A stretch of DNA of 64,000 nucleotides, taken from contig CAMPYJ010000007.1 in NCBI GenBank assembly GCA_946998205.1, positions 15,810-79,809 on the forward strand, written 5' to 3'. The DNA comes from an uncultured Prevotella sp. GTDB lineage: Bacteria > Bacteroidota > Bacteroidia > Bacteroidales > Bacteroidaceae. A program made the position numbers and the translations under genes. Below are positions 42,822 to 51,079 of this stretch, piece by piece. Numbering within the stretch: position 1 is the stretch's first letter; every line of letters begins with the position of its first letter. Under the pieces are notes generated by a model. That model had not been told where the DNA came from and ran no database searches. It saw only the letters and a list, made by a program, of their open reading frames with translations.

Positions 42822-44807
42822 TCATTCAGCTTTCTTGTTTTCGGCGTCGATGGCCTTGATTTTCTCGCGAATCATCTTGCAGTCATCTTTTAGTTTCTCC
42901 ACTTTCCGGTTCATTTCGTCCAGCAGGTTGTTGCCTTTTTTGCTTGATGCGTTGAGAAAGCCGAGGTTGTTCTCGTAAGTCGTTATCTCCGACTTCAGCT
43001 GTTCATAGCGGTGCATCAGTCTGCCACGCTCGTTGTCCAGTGCGTCTTCGCCCATCTTGGCCATGCTCTTCAAGTTGTTCTTGAAGTTGTCAAGGTGTCG
43101 GCGGGCGAGCGAGATGTGCAAGTCTTTGTACAGCTTGTCCAAGATGTCGTGGTATTCCTGATAAACGTTGTCTTTCTCTTTGTACGGAACGTGTCCTATC
43201 TTGCCGTACTCGTCCACCAGTTCCTGCACCTTTTCCTTGGTGTTCTCGTCAGGTTTTTCAGCCAACTCTTTCAGCTGGGCGATGATGGCTCGTTTCTTGT
43301 CCAGGTTCTCGTGCTCGGTGCTTTGCGTGCCTGCGTTGGCTTTGTTCCTCGCTTCGAAGAACGTGTTGCAAGCCGTGATGAAGTCGTTCCACAGCCGGTC
43401 GCCTTGTTTCCTGGGCACCATGCCCACGGTTCTCCACTCTTTCTGTAGGGCGATGAGCTTGTCGCTCGTTGATTTCCAATCCGTGCTGTCGGCCAAAGCC
43501 TGCGCTTTCTCCACGAGCGCTTTCTTCTTTTCGGCGTTCTCAGCGAAGCGTTGTTTCATCTGTTTGAAGAACTCAGCCTTGTTTTGGAAGAACCGGTCGC
43601 AGGCTGATCGGAAGCGTTCGAATATCTTTACGTTCATCTTCTGCGGGGCAAACCCTATCGTCTTCCATTCTGCCTGAATGGCGATAATCTCCTTCGTGCG
43701 CTTTTCCCATTCTCCGGCCGTGGCGTATTCCTGTGCGGATACGGCCTCTGCTTTCTCGCAAAGCGCGGTCTTTTTCGTCAGGTTTTCTTCTTCATCCTTG
43801 CGCAATGTCTCGAAATGTTGCTGGTGACGCTTGTTGATGACGGTAGACGCCGCCTTGAAACGCACCCAGATTTCCTCGCGCAGTTCTTTGGCCACAGGTC
43901 CGATTTCGCGGTATTGCTGATGCAGTTCCTGCAGTTGATGGAACGCGCTGATCACGTCTTCTTCGTTGGCCAGACTCTCAGCCGTCTCGCACAGTTTCGT
44001 CTTCAGCTCCAGGTTTTTCTTGAAATCATATTCGCGGGCTTCCCGGTTCAGGTTCAGCAGGTCGTAGAATTGCTCTACATACAACTGGTAGTTGCGCCAC
44101 AGCTCGTTGGCCTTCTCCGCGGGTATGGCCTTGATGTCTTTCCATTGCTGTTGCAGTGTCTTGAACTCTTGGAACGATTTGTTGGCTTCGTCGGGCGACG
44201 TGGCCATCGCCTTTATCCGTTCTATGATGTCAAGTTTCTTTTTCAGGTTCGCTTCTTTCTCTGCCTCTTGCTGTTCTAATATCTTAGCCCGCTTCTCTTT
44301 GATGACGGCCATTTCAGCCTTGAGGCTCTCTTCGAGCTTGTCTGGCAGTACCTGATAGCGCTCCGGGTCGCCCCCGTTGTCGAGGTATTCTTTCTGCTGG
44401 GCCTCTCGTTCGGCCAGGTGAATCTTGTAGAAGGTGGTCTTAAGCATTTCGAGCTCGCTCTTCTGTGGGTATTCGTCGCTGTTGGCAATCTCCTTCAGTC
44501 TGTCCAAAACCTCTTGCTTGGTCGAGCATGACTTGGCAGCCGCGTCCTTCTTTGGCGCGTCTTCTTCCCGTTTCGTCGCTTCAGGTTGTTCCGTCAGCTC
44601 TTCGGTTGTTCCGCTCACAGGTTCTCCCTCGGCCTTGCCGTCTTGCGGTTCCGTCTCTTCCACGGCCGTCTGTCGTGGTTCCATGCTCGCTTCCTTTGCT
44701 TCTTCAGATGCTTGACTGTTTGGTGTGACAGCCGTTTCTTCGGTGCCTGCAACTTGTTTCTCGCTGTCTAAATTACCCTGCTTTGGGGCGTTTTCTTGAG
44801 AGTCCAT
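42822..44807 (-). CDS. DUF349 repeat protein
   Basis: 661 residues. The first 110 are acidic and low in complexity, rich in glutamate, alanine and lysine. Residues about 190-600 hold five or six DUF349 repeats of about 70 residues, each with a core like LQQQWKDIKAIPAEKANELWRNY, EWKTIGFAPQKMNVKIFERFRSACDRFF and EWRTVGMVPRKQGDRLWNDFITACNTFF. The whole protein is predicted helical and coiled, ending in a coiled coil (MNRKVEKLKDDCKMIREKIK). Function in Bacteroidetes is unknown. It is a single-gene transcript with a -7 box at 44936-44943 and a terminator at 42755. Confidence 0.9.
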   Translation of the reverse strand: MDSQENAPKQGNLDSEKQVAGTEETAVTPNSQASEEAKEASMEPRQTAVEETEPQDGKAEGEPVSGTTEELTEQPEATKREEDAPKKDAAAKSCSTKQEVLDRLKEIANSDEYPQKSELEMLKTTFYKIHLAEREAQQKEYLDNGGDPERYQVLPDKLEESLKAEMAVIKEKRAKILEQQEAEKEANLKKKLDIIERIKAMATSPDEANKSFQEFKTLQQQWKDIKAIPAEKANELWRNYQLYVEQFYDLLNLNREAREYDFKKNLELKTKLCETAESLANEEDVISAFHQLQELHQQYREIGPVAKELREEIWVRFKAASTVINKRHQQHFETLRKDEEENLTKKTALCEKAEAVSAQEYATAGEWEKRTKEIIAIQAEWKTIGFAPQKMNVKIFERFRSACDRFFQNKAEFFKQMKQRFAENAEKKKALVEKAQALADSTDWKSTSDKLIALQKEWRTVGMVPRKQGDRLWNDFITACNTFFEARNKANAGTQSTEHENLDKKRAIIAQLKELAEKPDENTKEKVQELVDEYGKIGHVPYKEKDNVYQEYHDILDKLYKDLHISLARRHLDNFKNNLKSMAKMGEDALDNERGRLMHRYEQLKSEITTYENNLGFLNASSKKGNNLLDEMNRKVEKLKDDCKMIREKIKAIDAENKKAE

Positions 44808-44935
44808 CAGTTCACTGTTTTAAGTTTATGATTTGGTTTTCCGGTGTTTTGACGCATCCCTTATGCGTCATTCGCTTGCCTTCACTTCGTGTATGTGGCT
44901 GATTGCCATGCCGGCAGTGTCGGCGGTAGATGTTG

Positions 44936-44943
44936 CAAACTTA
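44936..44943 (-). promoter_or_regulatory. -7 promoter box of the DUF349 gene
   Basis: TAAGTTTG on the minus strand, about 128 bases upstream of the start codon. Confidence 0.4.
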
Positions 44944-45022
44944 TATAAAAATATGCTAATTTCCTAAACAATGGTGATTTTTTTTGCTGTTCCGCGCGTT
45001 TTACAGCCTGTCCATGCTCTGT

Positions 45023-45949
45023 TTACAGCAGTCGCTTGCGGCGCATGATGGCCCATGAAACCACGGCCACGAGGATGGAGATGCCAAAGGCTACCACGAA
45101 ACCGTACTTGTAAGTTTCCATGCCGTTGATGACGTTCATGCCGTAGAGCGACGCCACCAGGGTGGTAGACATCATCAGGATGGAGACCGAGGTGAGGGTT
45201 TTCATCACCGTGTTGACGTTGTTGTTGATGATGCTCGAGTAAGTGTCCATGGTCGATTCGAGGATGTTGGCGTAGATGCTGGTGGTCTCTCGCGCCTGCG
45301 TCATCTCGATGTTCACGTCTTCTATCAGGTCGGCGTCCAGCTCGTCTACCTGCAGCTTGAACTTCAGCTTGGCCAACAGGTTCTCGTTGCCGCGTATGGA
45401 GGTGATGAAATAGGTGAGCGAATCCTGCAGCCTGCTCAGTCCGATGAGGCTTTCGTTGTTCACCTCGTGATCCAAGTTATGCTTGGCTTTCTCGATGAGG
45501 GTGTTGATCTGCTTCAGCCGTTTCAGGTACCAGACGGCACTGGAGAGGAACAGCCGGAAGGTCAGGTCAACGTAGTCGGTGAAGCCCGAGCCCCGTTTTT
45601 GCTGATAGCTCACAAAGTCAATCATCATGTTGGTTTCGTAATAGCACACCGTGATGGTCACGTCGCGCTTGTGGATGATGCCCAACGGCACCGTCGTGTA
45701 GGGCGTGCGCGAGCGTATCTCCTTGACGTAGGGTATGCGAAGGATGATGAGCATCCAGCCGTCGTCATATTCGTAGCGGGCGCGCTCGTCGGTGTCGCTG
45801 ACGTCTTGCAGGAAATAGTCGGGAATCTGGAAGTGCTCTTCCAGGTCTTGTTGGTCTTCCTCTGTTGGACAAGTCACCTGAATCCAACAATTAGGCCGCC
45901 ATTCCTCGATGGGCCTAAGTACTTCGTTGATGTTCCAGTAAGTTCTCAT
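45023..45949 (-). CDS. corA: CorA-family magnesium transporter
   Basis: 308 residues. A cytoplasmic funnel domain of about 245 residues with a long helix (LKRLKQINTLIEKAKHNLDHEVNNES) is followed by two C-terminal membrane spans, separated by the family's YGMN signature (LVASLYGMNVINGMETYKYGFVVAF). CorA channels admit Mg2+ and sometimes Co2+ or Ni2+. The C-terminus ends in a basic tail (MRRKRLL). It has its own upstream region with a -7 box at 46140-46147, followed further upstream by a MITE. Confidence 0.95.
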   Translation of the reverse strand: MRTYWNINEVLRPIEEWRPNCWIQVTCPTEEDQQDLEEHFQIPDYFLQDVSDTDERARYEYDDGWMLIILRIPYVKEIRSRTPYTTVPLGIIHKRDVTITVCYYETNMMIDFVSYQQKRGSGFTDYVDLTFRLFLSSAVWYLKRLKQINTLIEKAKHNLDHEVNNESLIGLSRLQDSLTYFITSIRGNENLLAKLKFKLQVDELDADLIEDVNIEMTQARETTSIYANILESTMDTYSSIINNNVNTVMKTLTSVSILMMSTTLVASLYGMNVINGMETYKYGFVVAFGISILVAVVSWAIMRRKRLL

Positions 45950-46139
45950 TTTCGCTAATCTCCAGGATTCATGAGGTCGAAGATTAGCCTCACGGAGACC
46001 GCTCTTCTACCTTTCGTCACCTCTTTCCGAATGATAGTCGTCCATAAATTGTTGTTAATAATAAACTTTTATCCTTCCGGCAGACGCCCAAACTCTTGTT
46101 GGGGGAAATGGAATGTGCCGTCGGACGATGTACTGTTTG

Positions 46140-46147
46140 CAAAGATA
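46140..46147 (-). promoter_or_regulatory. -7 promoter box upstream of corA
   Basis: TATCTTTG on the minus strand, giving a leader of about 185 bases before corA, long enough to hold regulatory structure; no known magnesium riboswitch was recognised. Confidence 0.4.
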
Positions 46148-46219
46148 AACAAAAAAAATGATAAAAGCTGTTGAGCGACATAAAATTATTTATCAACTGC
46201 ATGGCACTTTTATTTTTTA

Positions 46220-46477
46220 GGCTGGTTCTATAAATTACCACCGCACATAGCCATTAAATGTTTGTGAAATACGTTTTGTTATCTTTTGGCTTCTTTTTAT
46301 ATAAAACAGGCTGCGCCTCAACAATTCAAACAAGTTTGATTGTATTCGGCTTGCTCCGTTTTTGGTTCAAAATGTAAGTTCGTTCAGTCGTGTAGCTCGC
46401 TACACTCCTTCACTCTCTTGCATTTTGACCTTAAAAATAAGCTCAAAATCTAACAAAGCTAATTTATAGAACCAGCC
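46220..46477. mobile_element. MITE-like element carrying the 65-bp module
   Basis: 258 bp with ends GGCTGGTTCTATAAATTA and its reverse complement, flanked by TTTA (46216-46219 and 46478-46481). Apart from a few substitutions it equals the 193-bp copy at 19840-20032 with a clean 65-bp insertion at 46299-46363. Internal hairpin GTGTAGC-TC-GCTACAC. No open reading frame of note. Confidence 0.9.
46299..46363 (+). repeat. 65-bp module inserted in the MITE
   Basis: Starts ATATAAAACAGGCTGCGCCT and ends TTGTATTCGGCTTGCTCCG plus TTTTT. The MITE sequence on both sides joins exactly as in the module-free copy at 19840, with TTTTT at each border as a possible target duplication. Confidence 0.85.
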
Positions 46478-46644
46478 TTTACGGTATGTTGTTGAATATA
46501 AAATTAAACGAATGAAGTCTTGGTGTCATCGTTTCGTCACACGGTTCGGTTCATACATACGGTTAATCCTTAATATACGAGTTCATGATGGATAGGTGAC
46601 AAGACTAGGACATAGTCCACAGCCTATTCTATGGAACATGATAT

Positions 46645-46855
46645 GGAAAAGATACGGGCTGAAAGCCCAGAAGCTAATAGCCCAGGGCAACGCCCTGGGT
46701 AAACGGGTGTTATGGTGTACGCCCTGCAAGGGCAAAAGCAAACTCAACATATTGAAAGTCAAATGCTTTTGCCCTTTCAGGGCACAGGTCATCAGCGTAT
46801 TACAATCCCAGGGCGTTGCCCTGGGCTGAGAGCTTTTGGGCTTTCAGCCTGTGGG
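46645..46855. repeat. REP/BIME-like palindrome cluster
   Basis: A large inverted repeat: CGGGCTGAAAGCCCAGAAGC and CCCAGGGCAACGCCCTGGG on the left are mirrored by CCCAGGGCGTTGCCCTGGG and GGGCTTTCAGCC on the right, around a centre with GCCCTGCAAGGGCAAAAGCA / TGCTTTTGCCCTTTCAGGGC. Same building blocks as at 23289-23671. Frames through it are taken as non-coding. Confidence 0.7.
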
Positions 46856-46860
46856 GTCTT

Positions 46861-47237
46861 CATGATTCCACCAGAGTAAACACGAGATTGGTTATTAATT
46901 GTTTACAAACGTTTTGTGAAAGCGTGACGAAGGCAACAAATGTCGCAAACTTAGAGTTTCATTCGTTGTTTAACAACATTCTCTTAAATGAAGGTGCTGC
47001 GTTCCAACAGTCTTCCGCCATTGGTTGTACATGATGTAAAACCTCCCCCCGTCCTGTCTGCAAGTTTGGAAATGCGCTTCTTGATGTCGACGAAAGGTGA
47101 TGAATCACGCCCCTATAACTTTGCATCGTTCATCTTTTTTCTTGACAAACACCTCGCTGTGTTTGCGATGTTTATCAGTAGGTTGGCGTCGGGTTGCAAA
47201 AACGCTCAAAATGAGCACGTTTTGTAATTGATTGTTT
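46861..47237. other. Intergenic region, no gene seen
   Basis: No domain-bearing frame, RNA or clear regulatory site was recognised between the REP cluster and motif copy at 47238. Confidence 0.5.
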
Positions 47238-47274
47238 TATAATACGTTAGATGTATTGCGGCGATTTTTGCGCC
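47238..47274 (+). repeat. GGCGTATTT-type hairpin motif, divergent copy
   Basis: TATAATACGTT, eleven bases, then GGCGATTTTTGCGCC. Here the motif lies to the left of its array, unlike the other copies. Confidence 0.55.
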
Positions 47275-47300
47275 TTATTCACGCCTGTTTTGTTCGTTAA

Positions 47301-47410
47301 GGCATTGCTTTTGTACTGCAATAAGCATGCTTTTGAAGCTCAATGTCATGTTTTTTGACGTTCAAAAGCGTGTTTCTTGTAGCACTATCTTGATGCTTTT
47401 GTGGAAAAAC
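47301..47410 (+). repeat. 22-bp periodic array D
   Basis: Units of 22, 21, 22 and 23 bases at 47307-47328, 47329-47349, 47350-47371 and 47372-47394, starting GCTTTTG, GCTTTTG, GTTTTTTG and GTTTCTTG, most ending in AT or GT. The start of a further GCTTTTG unit follows. Confidence 0.7.
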
Positions 47411-47502
47411 ATTGATTTTTTCAGTCAAGAATTTACGCCTATGCTCCCTGCAAGCCTATTGATTTTTTCTGGAAGCCCCATTCGCCATGGTTGGTTTTGT
47501 TG

Positions 47503-47565
47503 TCATCTTTTCGGACAAAAAACACCACCCCGTCTCTTCTTGCCGGTGGATGTCTCTTTTATCAT
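47503..47565 (-). CDS. Possible 20-residue small protein in the M6 protease terminator region
   Basis: AGGAGG (47570-47575, read on the minus strand) is followed after 4 bases by ATG and 20 codons (MIKETSTGKKRRGGVFCPKR). The start lies in the loop and the rest in the descending arm of the terminator hairpin of the M6 protease gene. The strong ribosome site is unusual in this window. It may be chance, or a translated element that controls the hairpin. No homology can be claimed. Confidence 0.25.
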   Translation of the reverse strand: MIKETSTGKKRRGGVFCPKR

Positions 47566-47596
47566 CTTTCCTCCTAATTCAAGAAGAGGCGGGGTG
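47515..47596 (-). terminator. Long-loop terminator of the M6 protease gene
   Basis: A 17-bp stem with one wobble pair (47526-47542 with 47580-47596) and a 37-base loop, followed on the minus strand by GTGTTTTTTG. Confidence 0.65.
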
Positions 47597-47614
47597 TCGC
47601 CTTTGGCTTACTCG

Positions 47615-49378
47615 TTATTTTACCAAGACTTTGCGCGTGGTGCCATCCGATAAGTTCAGGAGATACAGTCCGCGGGGCAGACCGTAGAGCTGCTTTGCGG
47701 GCATTCGCAGTCCGCGCATGTCATGAATGGATACAATTGTCGCGGCGCCGTTGCCGTTGAGCGTTGGCTCTGTTCCTGCCGTGTAGAAATGCGGGTCGGG
47801 TAAATAGTTGAAGCTGATGAGGCCGTTGGCGTCTTTCCTGATGTTCAACACCTTATTATGTAGCACATGACCGTTGTCCCAGTTGGCGTTGTATAGCGTC
47901 AGCGCGGGTGTGCTGTTCGCCGTCAGGCTGTCGCGCTCACCCAGGGGATAGGTGTCGCGGTCGGAGTTGCCGAAGCTGCCGGCTGCGGGTACGATGGTCA
48001 GTCGTTGGTGGTTGTTGTATTGTTTCTGTTCGGTATTGTTCACTATGTTGTACGCCCAAAGCGAAGCGTCATAGTCTACATGAAGCACCAGCAGGCCGTT
48101 TTTGGGCAGATGGGAGTCCCACTTGTCAGCTCCCTTGTTTTCCAATAAATAGTATTCGTTATGGTTTTGCGGGTTGTAGATGACGTATGCCTCGCCGCCT
48201 TGCTGCAGCGGTTTCATGTTGGTGACGGTCTGAGGCTTGTCTCCTAAGACCTTGTAATCCAGCCATCCGGCGAAGTTTTTCTCGTAACTGGTATAGGCGG
48301 GCGGTATCCATCCGATGCTTAAAGGACCGTTGTAGCTGCCTCTTGCCATGATGTCCCACTGGCCCATGCCATAGTTTCTTGACTTTCCGGTGTCGTAAAA
48401 GTCGGGCAATCCCAGGCAATGGGAAAACTCGTGGCAGATGACGCCGATGCCCATGAGGGTGTTGCGTACGCGCCCTATGCCCGTTCCTGTATTATATTCG
48501 TACAGCTCGTTGCTGCATGCGTAGGTGTTGATTTTTACGCCATCCAGCACCAGGTTCTTGCTTTTGATGTTGAATTCGTGTGGCCAGATGGTTTCGGGTT
48601 TCGCAGATGTGGCCTGTCCATAGCCGGCGTAGATGACTACTACCTGGTCTACCACGCCGTCGTTGTCCCAGTCGTAGTTCCGATAGTCTACTTTGTCGTT
48701 GACCGCTTGGCAGGCTTCGACGATCATTTCAGAAACCCTCACGTCGGTTTGGCCGTTTTTGTCTCCGCCGTAATAGGCGAGGGGATGCTTGAGTTGCACC
48801 GGCCCCATGACGTCAAAAGTGAGGTCGAACCGCCCGTTGCTTTGGTCATAAAAGTAATCATGTACGCTGCCAACGCCTCCGTAGTCTTTGTATCCCGACT
48901 TGTTGACGATTTCGTCAAACACTTTTTGTGGGTCATCGTCCCTGAAGGAGTTGTCGCTGAAGTTCACCAAGATGATGAGGCCTTTCTTCTTTCCCGTGTA
49001 CTTACCTTTGCGTACAAGCGGCAGCCTGCTTAGCTGTTGCAGCCGTGTGGGGGCCTTCTCGCGCAGCGGTTCTATCTCTTGTACGGTGCGTACGTTCTTT
49101 TTCTCAAAAGCCGTCCTCAGGGAGGATTCGTGCGCCAGGACGTTGGAAGACACCAATTTGTTCTTCTCAATCTTCGCATAGAAGAAGTTGTTGTCACGCT
49201 GGACCAGTGGAACCTGGTCGTCAGTCAGGAAATAATGCAGATGCTCGTCGCCCACCATGAGTACGCGTATGGTCGAACCGTCACGTTGGGTGTAGGTTCT
49301 CCACAGCTTTAGCGCAGGGATGGCATGGGCAATTGTCGTTGCAATCAGCAAGCATGATAATAGGATGGATTTCTTCAT
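47615..49378 (-). CDS. Secreted M6-family (immune inhibitor A-like) metalloprotease with T9SS tail
   Basis: 587 residues from the ATG at 49376-49378, which begins a signal peptide (MKKSILLSCLLIATTIAHA). A longer frame exists but would start upstream of the -7 box at 49396. The catalytic zinc motif HEFSHCLGLPD is at about residues 314-324, preceded by a typical VNFSDNSFRDDDPQKVFDEI segment, VHDYFYDQSNGRFDLTFDVMGP and NYDWDNDGVVDQVVVIYAGYG. The C-terminus (VSIHDMRGLRMPAKQL...PRGLYLLNLSDGTTRKVLV) is a type A sorting domain for the type IX secretion system. It is probably a secreted or surface protease; substrate unknown. Single-gene transcript with its own terminator. Confidence 0.92.
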   Translation of the reverse strand: MKKSILLSCLLIATTIAHAIPALKLWRTYTQRDGSTIRVLMVGDEHLHYFLTDDQVPLVQRDNNFFYAKIEKNKLVSSNVLAHESSLRTAFEKKNVRTVQEIEPLREKAPTRLQQLSRLPLVRKGKYTGKKKGLIILVNFSDNSFRDDDPQKVFDEIVNKSGYKDYGGVGSVHDYFYDQSNGRFDLTFDVMGPVQLKHPLAYYGGDKNGQTDVRVSEMIVEACQAVNDKVDYRNYDWDNDGVVDQVVVIYAGYGQATSAKPETIWPHEFNIKSKNLVLDGVKINTYACSNELYEYNTGTGIGRVRNTLMGIGVICHEFSHCLGLPDFYDTGKSRNYGMGQWDIMARGSYNGPLSIGWIPPAYTSYEKNFAGWLDYKVLGDKPQTVTNMKPLQQGGEAYVIYNPQNHNEYYLLENKGADKWDSHLPKNGLLVLHVDYDASLWAYNIVNNTEQKQYNNHQRLTIVPAAGSFGNSDRDTYPLGERDSLTANSTPALTLYNANWDNGHVLHNKVLNIRKDANGLISFNYLPDPHFYTAGTEPTLNGNGAATIVSIHDMRGLRMPAKQLYGLPRGLYLLNLSDGTTRKVLVK

Positions 49379-49395
49379 TTTGGATCTTTTGATTG

Positions 49396-49403
49396 CAAAA
49401 TTA
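49396..49403 (-). promoter_or_regulatory. -7 promoter box of the M6 protease gene
   Basis: TAATTTTG on the minus strand, 17 bases before the ATG; it fixes the start and predicts a very short leader. Confidence 0.5.
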
Positions 49404-49624
49404 CCGGTTTTTTTCTGAATTTTAAGCTGTTTGTTGCAAAAAACGTTCATTTTTGCGGCTGTTTGTAAGAAATGATACCTGTCTGCGCGCGTTTTCGTTG
49501 ACACCGTGTAAACGGGTCAAAGCCGTGTTGACGGAGAATGCGCTGACGGTTACATGCGCTTTGTAGTTACGGAAAAACTATGCGGTGAAGGTAGGATTGA
49601 TTTGAAGGATTCGATGTTTTTTTG

Positions 49625-49632
49625 TAATTTTG
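49625..49632 (+). promoter_or_regulatory. -7 promoter box of the rhodanese gene
   Basis: TAATTTTG, immediately followed by GAGGAGG and, 13 bases after the box, by the ATG at 49646. If the box is used, the leader is only a few bases and the Shine-Dalgarno-like sequence would lie largely outside the mRNA. Confidence 0.4.
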
Positions 49633-49645
49633 AGGAGGATTTTGT

Positions 49646-50047
49646 ATGACTAAACGGATGAACAACATATTAAAAGGTTTTATTATCGTGATTTTAAGTA
49701 CGCTATTTGCAAGCTGTTCCAGTCATCGAGGAATCGAATCTGTAACAGCAGATGAGTTTGAAAACGCTCTCTACGACGGACATGTACAATTGCTGGACGT
49801 GCGTTCGGCCGAAGAGTATGCGCAAGGACACATCGCCAATGCCGAAAATATTGACGTGCAACAGCCTGACTTTATTGACAGGGCGCAGGGAAAGTTGAAT
49901 CACACTAATCCAGTGTATGTTTATTGTCGTTCGGGCAAACGCAGCATGTTGGCCGCTCAAAAACTTGTCAAGGCTGGCTTTAAGGTGGTTAATCTCCGTG
50001 ACGGAATCATGGGTTGGGAAGACGCAGGCAAACCTGTTCTTCCCTAA
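49646..50047 (+). CDS. Rhodanese-domain lipoprotein
   Basis: 133 residues. The N-terminus (GFIIVILSTLFASCSS) is a lipoprotein signal with a lipobox cysteine near residue 24. The remainder is a single rhodanese domain: VQLLDVRSAEEYAQGHIANAENID and the active-site loop VYCRSGKRS with the catalytic cysteine, then LRDGIMGWEDAGKPV. Rhodaneses transfer sulfane sulfur; this one would act in the periplasm. An internal ATG at 49658 is an alternative start. It is divergent from the M6 protease gene and has no obvious operon partner. Confidence 0.92.
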   Translation: MTKRMNNILKGFIIVILSTLFASCSSHRGIESVTADEFENALYDGHVQLLDVRSAEEYAQGHIANAENIDVQQPDFIDRAQGKLNHTNPVYVYCRSGKRSMLAAQKLVKAGFKVVNLRDGIMGWEDAGKPVLP

Positions 50048-50398
50048 AGGGACGGCAGCCGCATGGGATGAATGTTGCTCAGGAAACTGCGTTTCATTCA
50101 TCTTGCAAGGTATCTGTTCCTTGTTTTCGCCCCAACCGCATGCTGTGAGCGTGATTGTAGAACCGGTGCCAATGTGTTGAAGGGGATTTCTTTGCCGATA
50201 TACGCGACGTCATTGGCGGCCGGAGCAATGCTTATGAGAAGGTACTTCGTGAGGCGAAGGGTACTTCTTTGCATGAGATGCAAGAATGAATTGAGACGTT
50301 GGTTGCGAACGCTGTCGTGGATATTGGCTTGATTATTTGACCGTTGGGTAGTCTCGGAGTGTGTTTATGGTGGCGGTTAGCGGAACCGCGGTGCTCGT
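50048..50398. other. Intergenic region, no gene seen
   Basis: 350 bases between convergent genes. An 86-codon plus-strand frame (50072-50332) lacks a start signal and any recognisable domain and is not called. Confidence 0.5.
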
Positions 50399-50995
50399 TT
50401 AGCGCCGTTTTTCCCGTTGCTCTTGCCTCTCCTGCTCGCGCAACGTTTCGCGGTAGGCCTTTTCTATGGGGTCTTCTGCGGCGTCTATCTTGCCGAACGC
50501 CCTCTTCAACTGCCTGAGGTGTTTCATGTCTCTCTTTTTCCTAAAGTCGAGCATCTTGGCTAAATCGAACTCAAAGAGGCCATGGGGGGCGTCATGATCT
50601 GGCGGCAAGTAGGGGTGATTGGCCTTCAGACTGTCAATATTTTGCATGCGCTTTCCCCAAACAGTCACTTCGTCAATGCTGTATGTTGCGGGGAAAAGGA
50701 AAACAGTGTCTTTTCTGATTTCTTCTGCAGAGAGTGTTTCTTTCAGGTAGTTGCGTTTGTAGAAAGTGGCACTCTTTATATTATAAGGTAAGGATACCAG
50801 TCCTCTATAGGTGGTTTTTCCAACAAACTTGCCGTTTGCATGCACTTCCACGTCGCGGATGGGGATGCGGGTAATGGCGTCACACACCAGACATTGCTGT
50901 GCCTGGAGCTTCATTCCGCCAAGCAGTAATGCGGCGGCTAATGCAAAAAAACGCCGCAGAGTGATGGTATGAGGTAAGTAAATGTTGGTGGTCAT
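50399..50995 (-). CDS. Secreted protein of unknown function with a carboxypeptidase-regulatory-like fold
   Basis: 198 residues with a signal sequence (RRFFALAAALLLGGMKLQAQ). Residues 35-110 (CLVCDAITRIPIRDVEVHANGKFVGKTTYRGLVSLPYNI) read as the beta-sandwich of CarboxypepD_reg/DUF4480-type domains that occur at the start of TonB-dependent receptors and in stand-alone envelope proteins. The C-terminal third is highly charged (EQERQEQREKRR) and probably helical. It lies 84 bases downstream of the HAD phosphatase on the same strand and may be cotranscribed. Function is unknown. Confidence 0.7.
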   Translation of the reverse strand: MTTNIYLPHTITLRRFFALAAALLLGGMKLQAQQCLVCDAITRIPIRDVEVHANGKFVGKTTYRGLVSLPYNIKSATFYKRNYLKETLSAEEIRKDTVFLFPATYSIDEVTVWGKRMQNIDSLKANHPYLPPDHDAPHGLFEFDLAKMLDFRKKRDMKHLRQLKRAFGKIDAAEDPIEKAYRETLREQERQEQREKRR

Positions 50996-51079
50996 CTTTT
51001 ATTTAATTGGTGGCTATCTTACGTTTTGTAGCTCATCATCATACATCTTGCCTTTCTTGCCAATTGGTTGAAGATGGGT

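Noticed and set aside
45950..46139. Magnesium riboswitch in the corA leader
   Set aside because: The leader is long enough, but no known M-box or other riboswitch core was recognised.
50072..50332. 86-codon plus-strand frame after the rhodanese gene
   Set aside because: No ribosome site or domain; may be decayed sequence but nothing identifies it.
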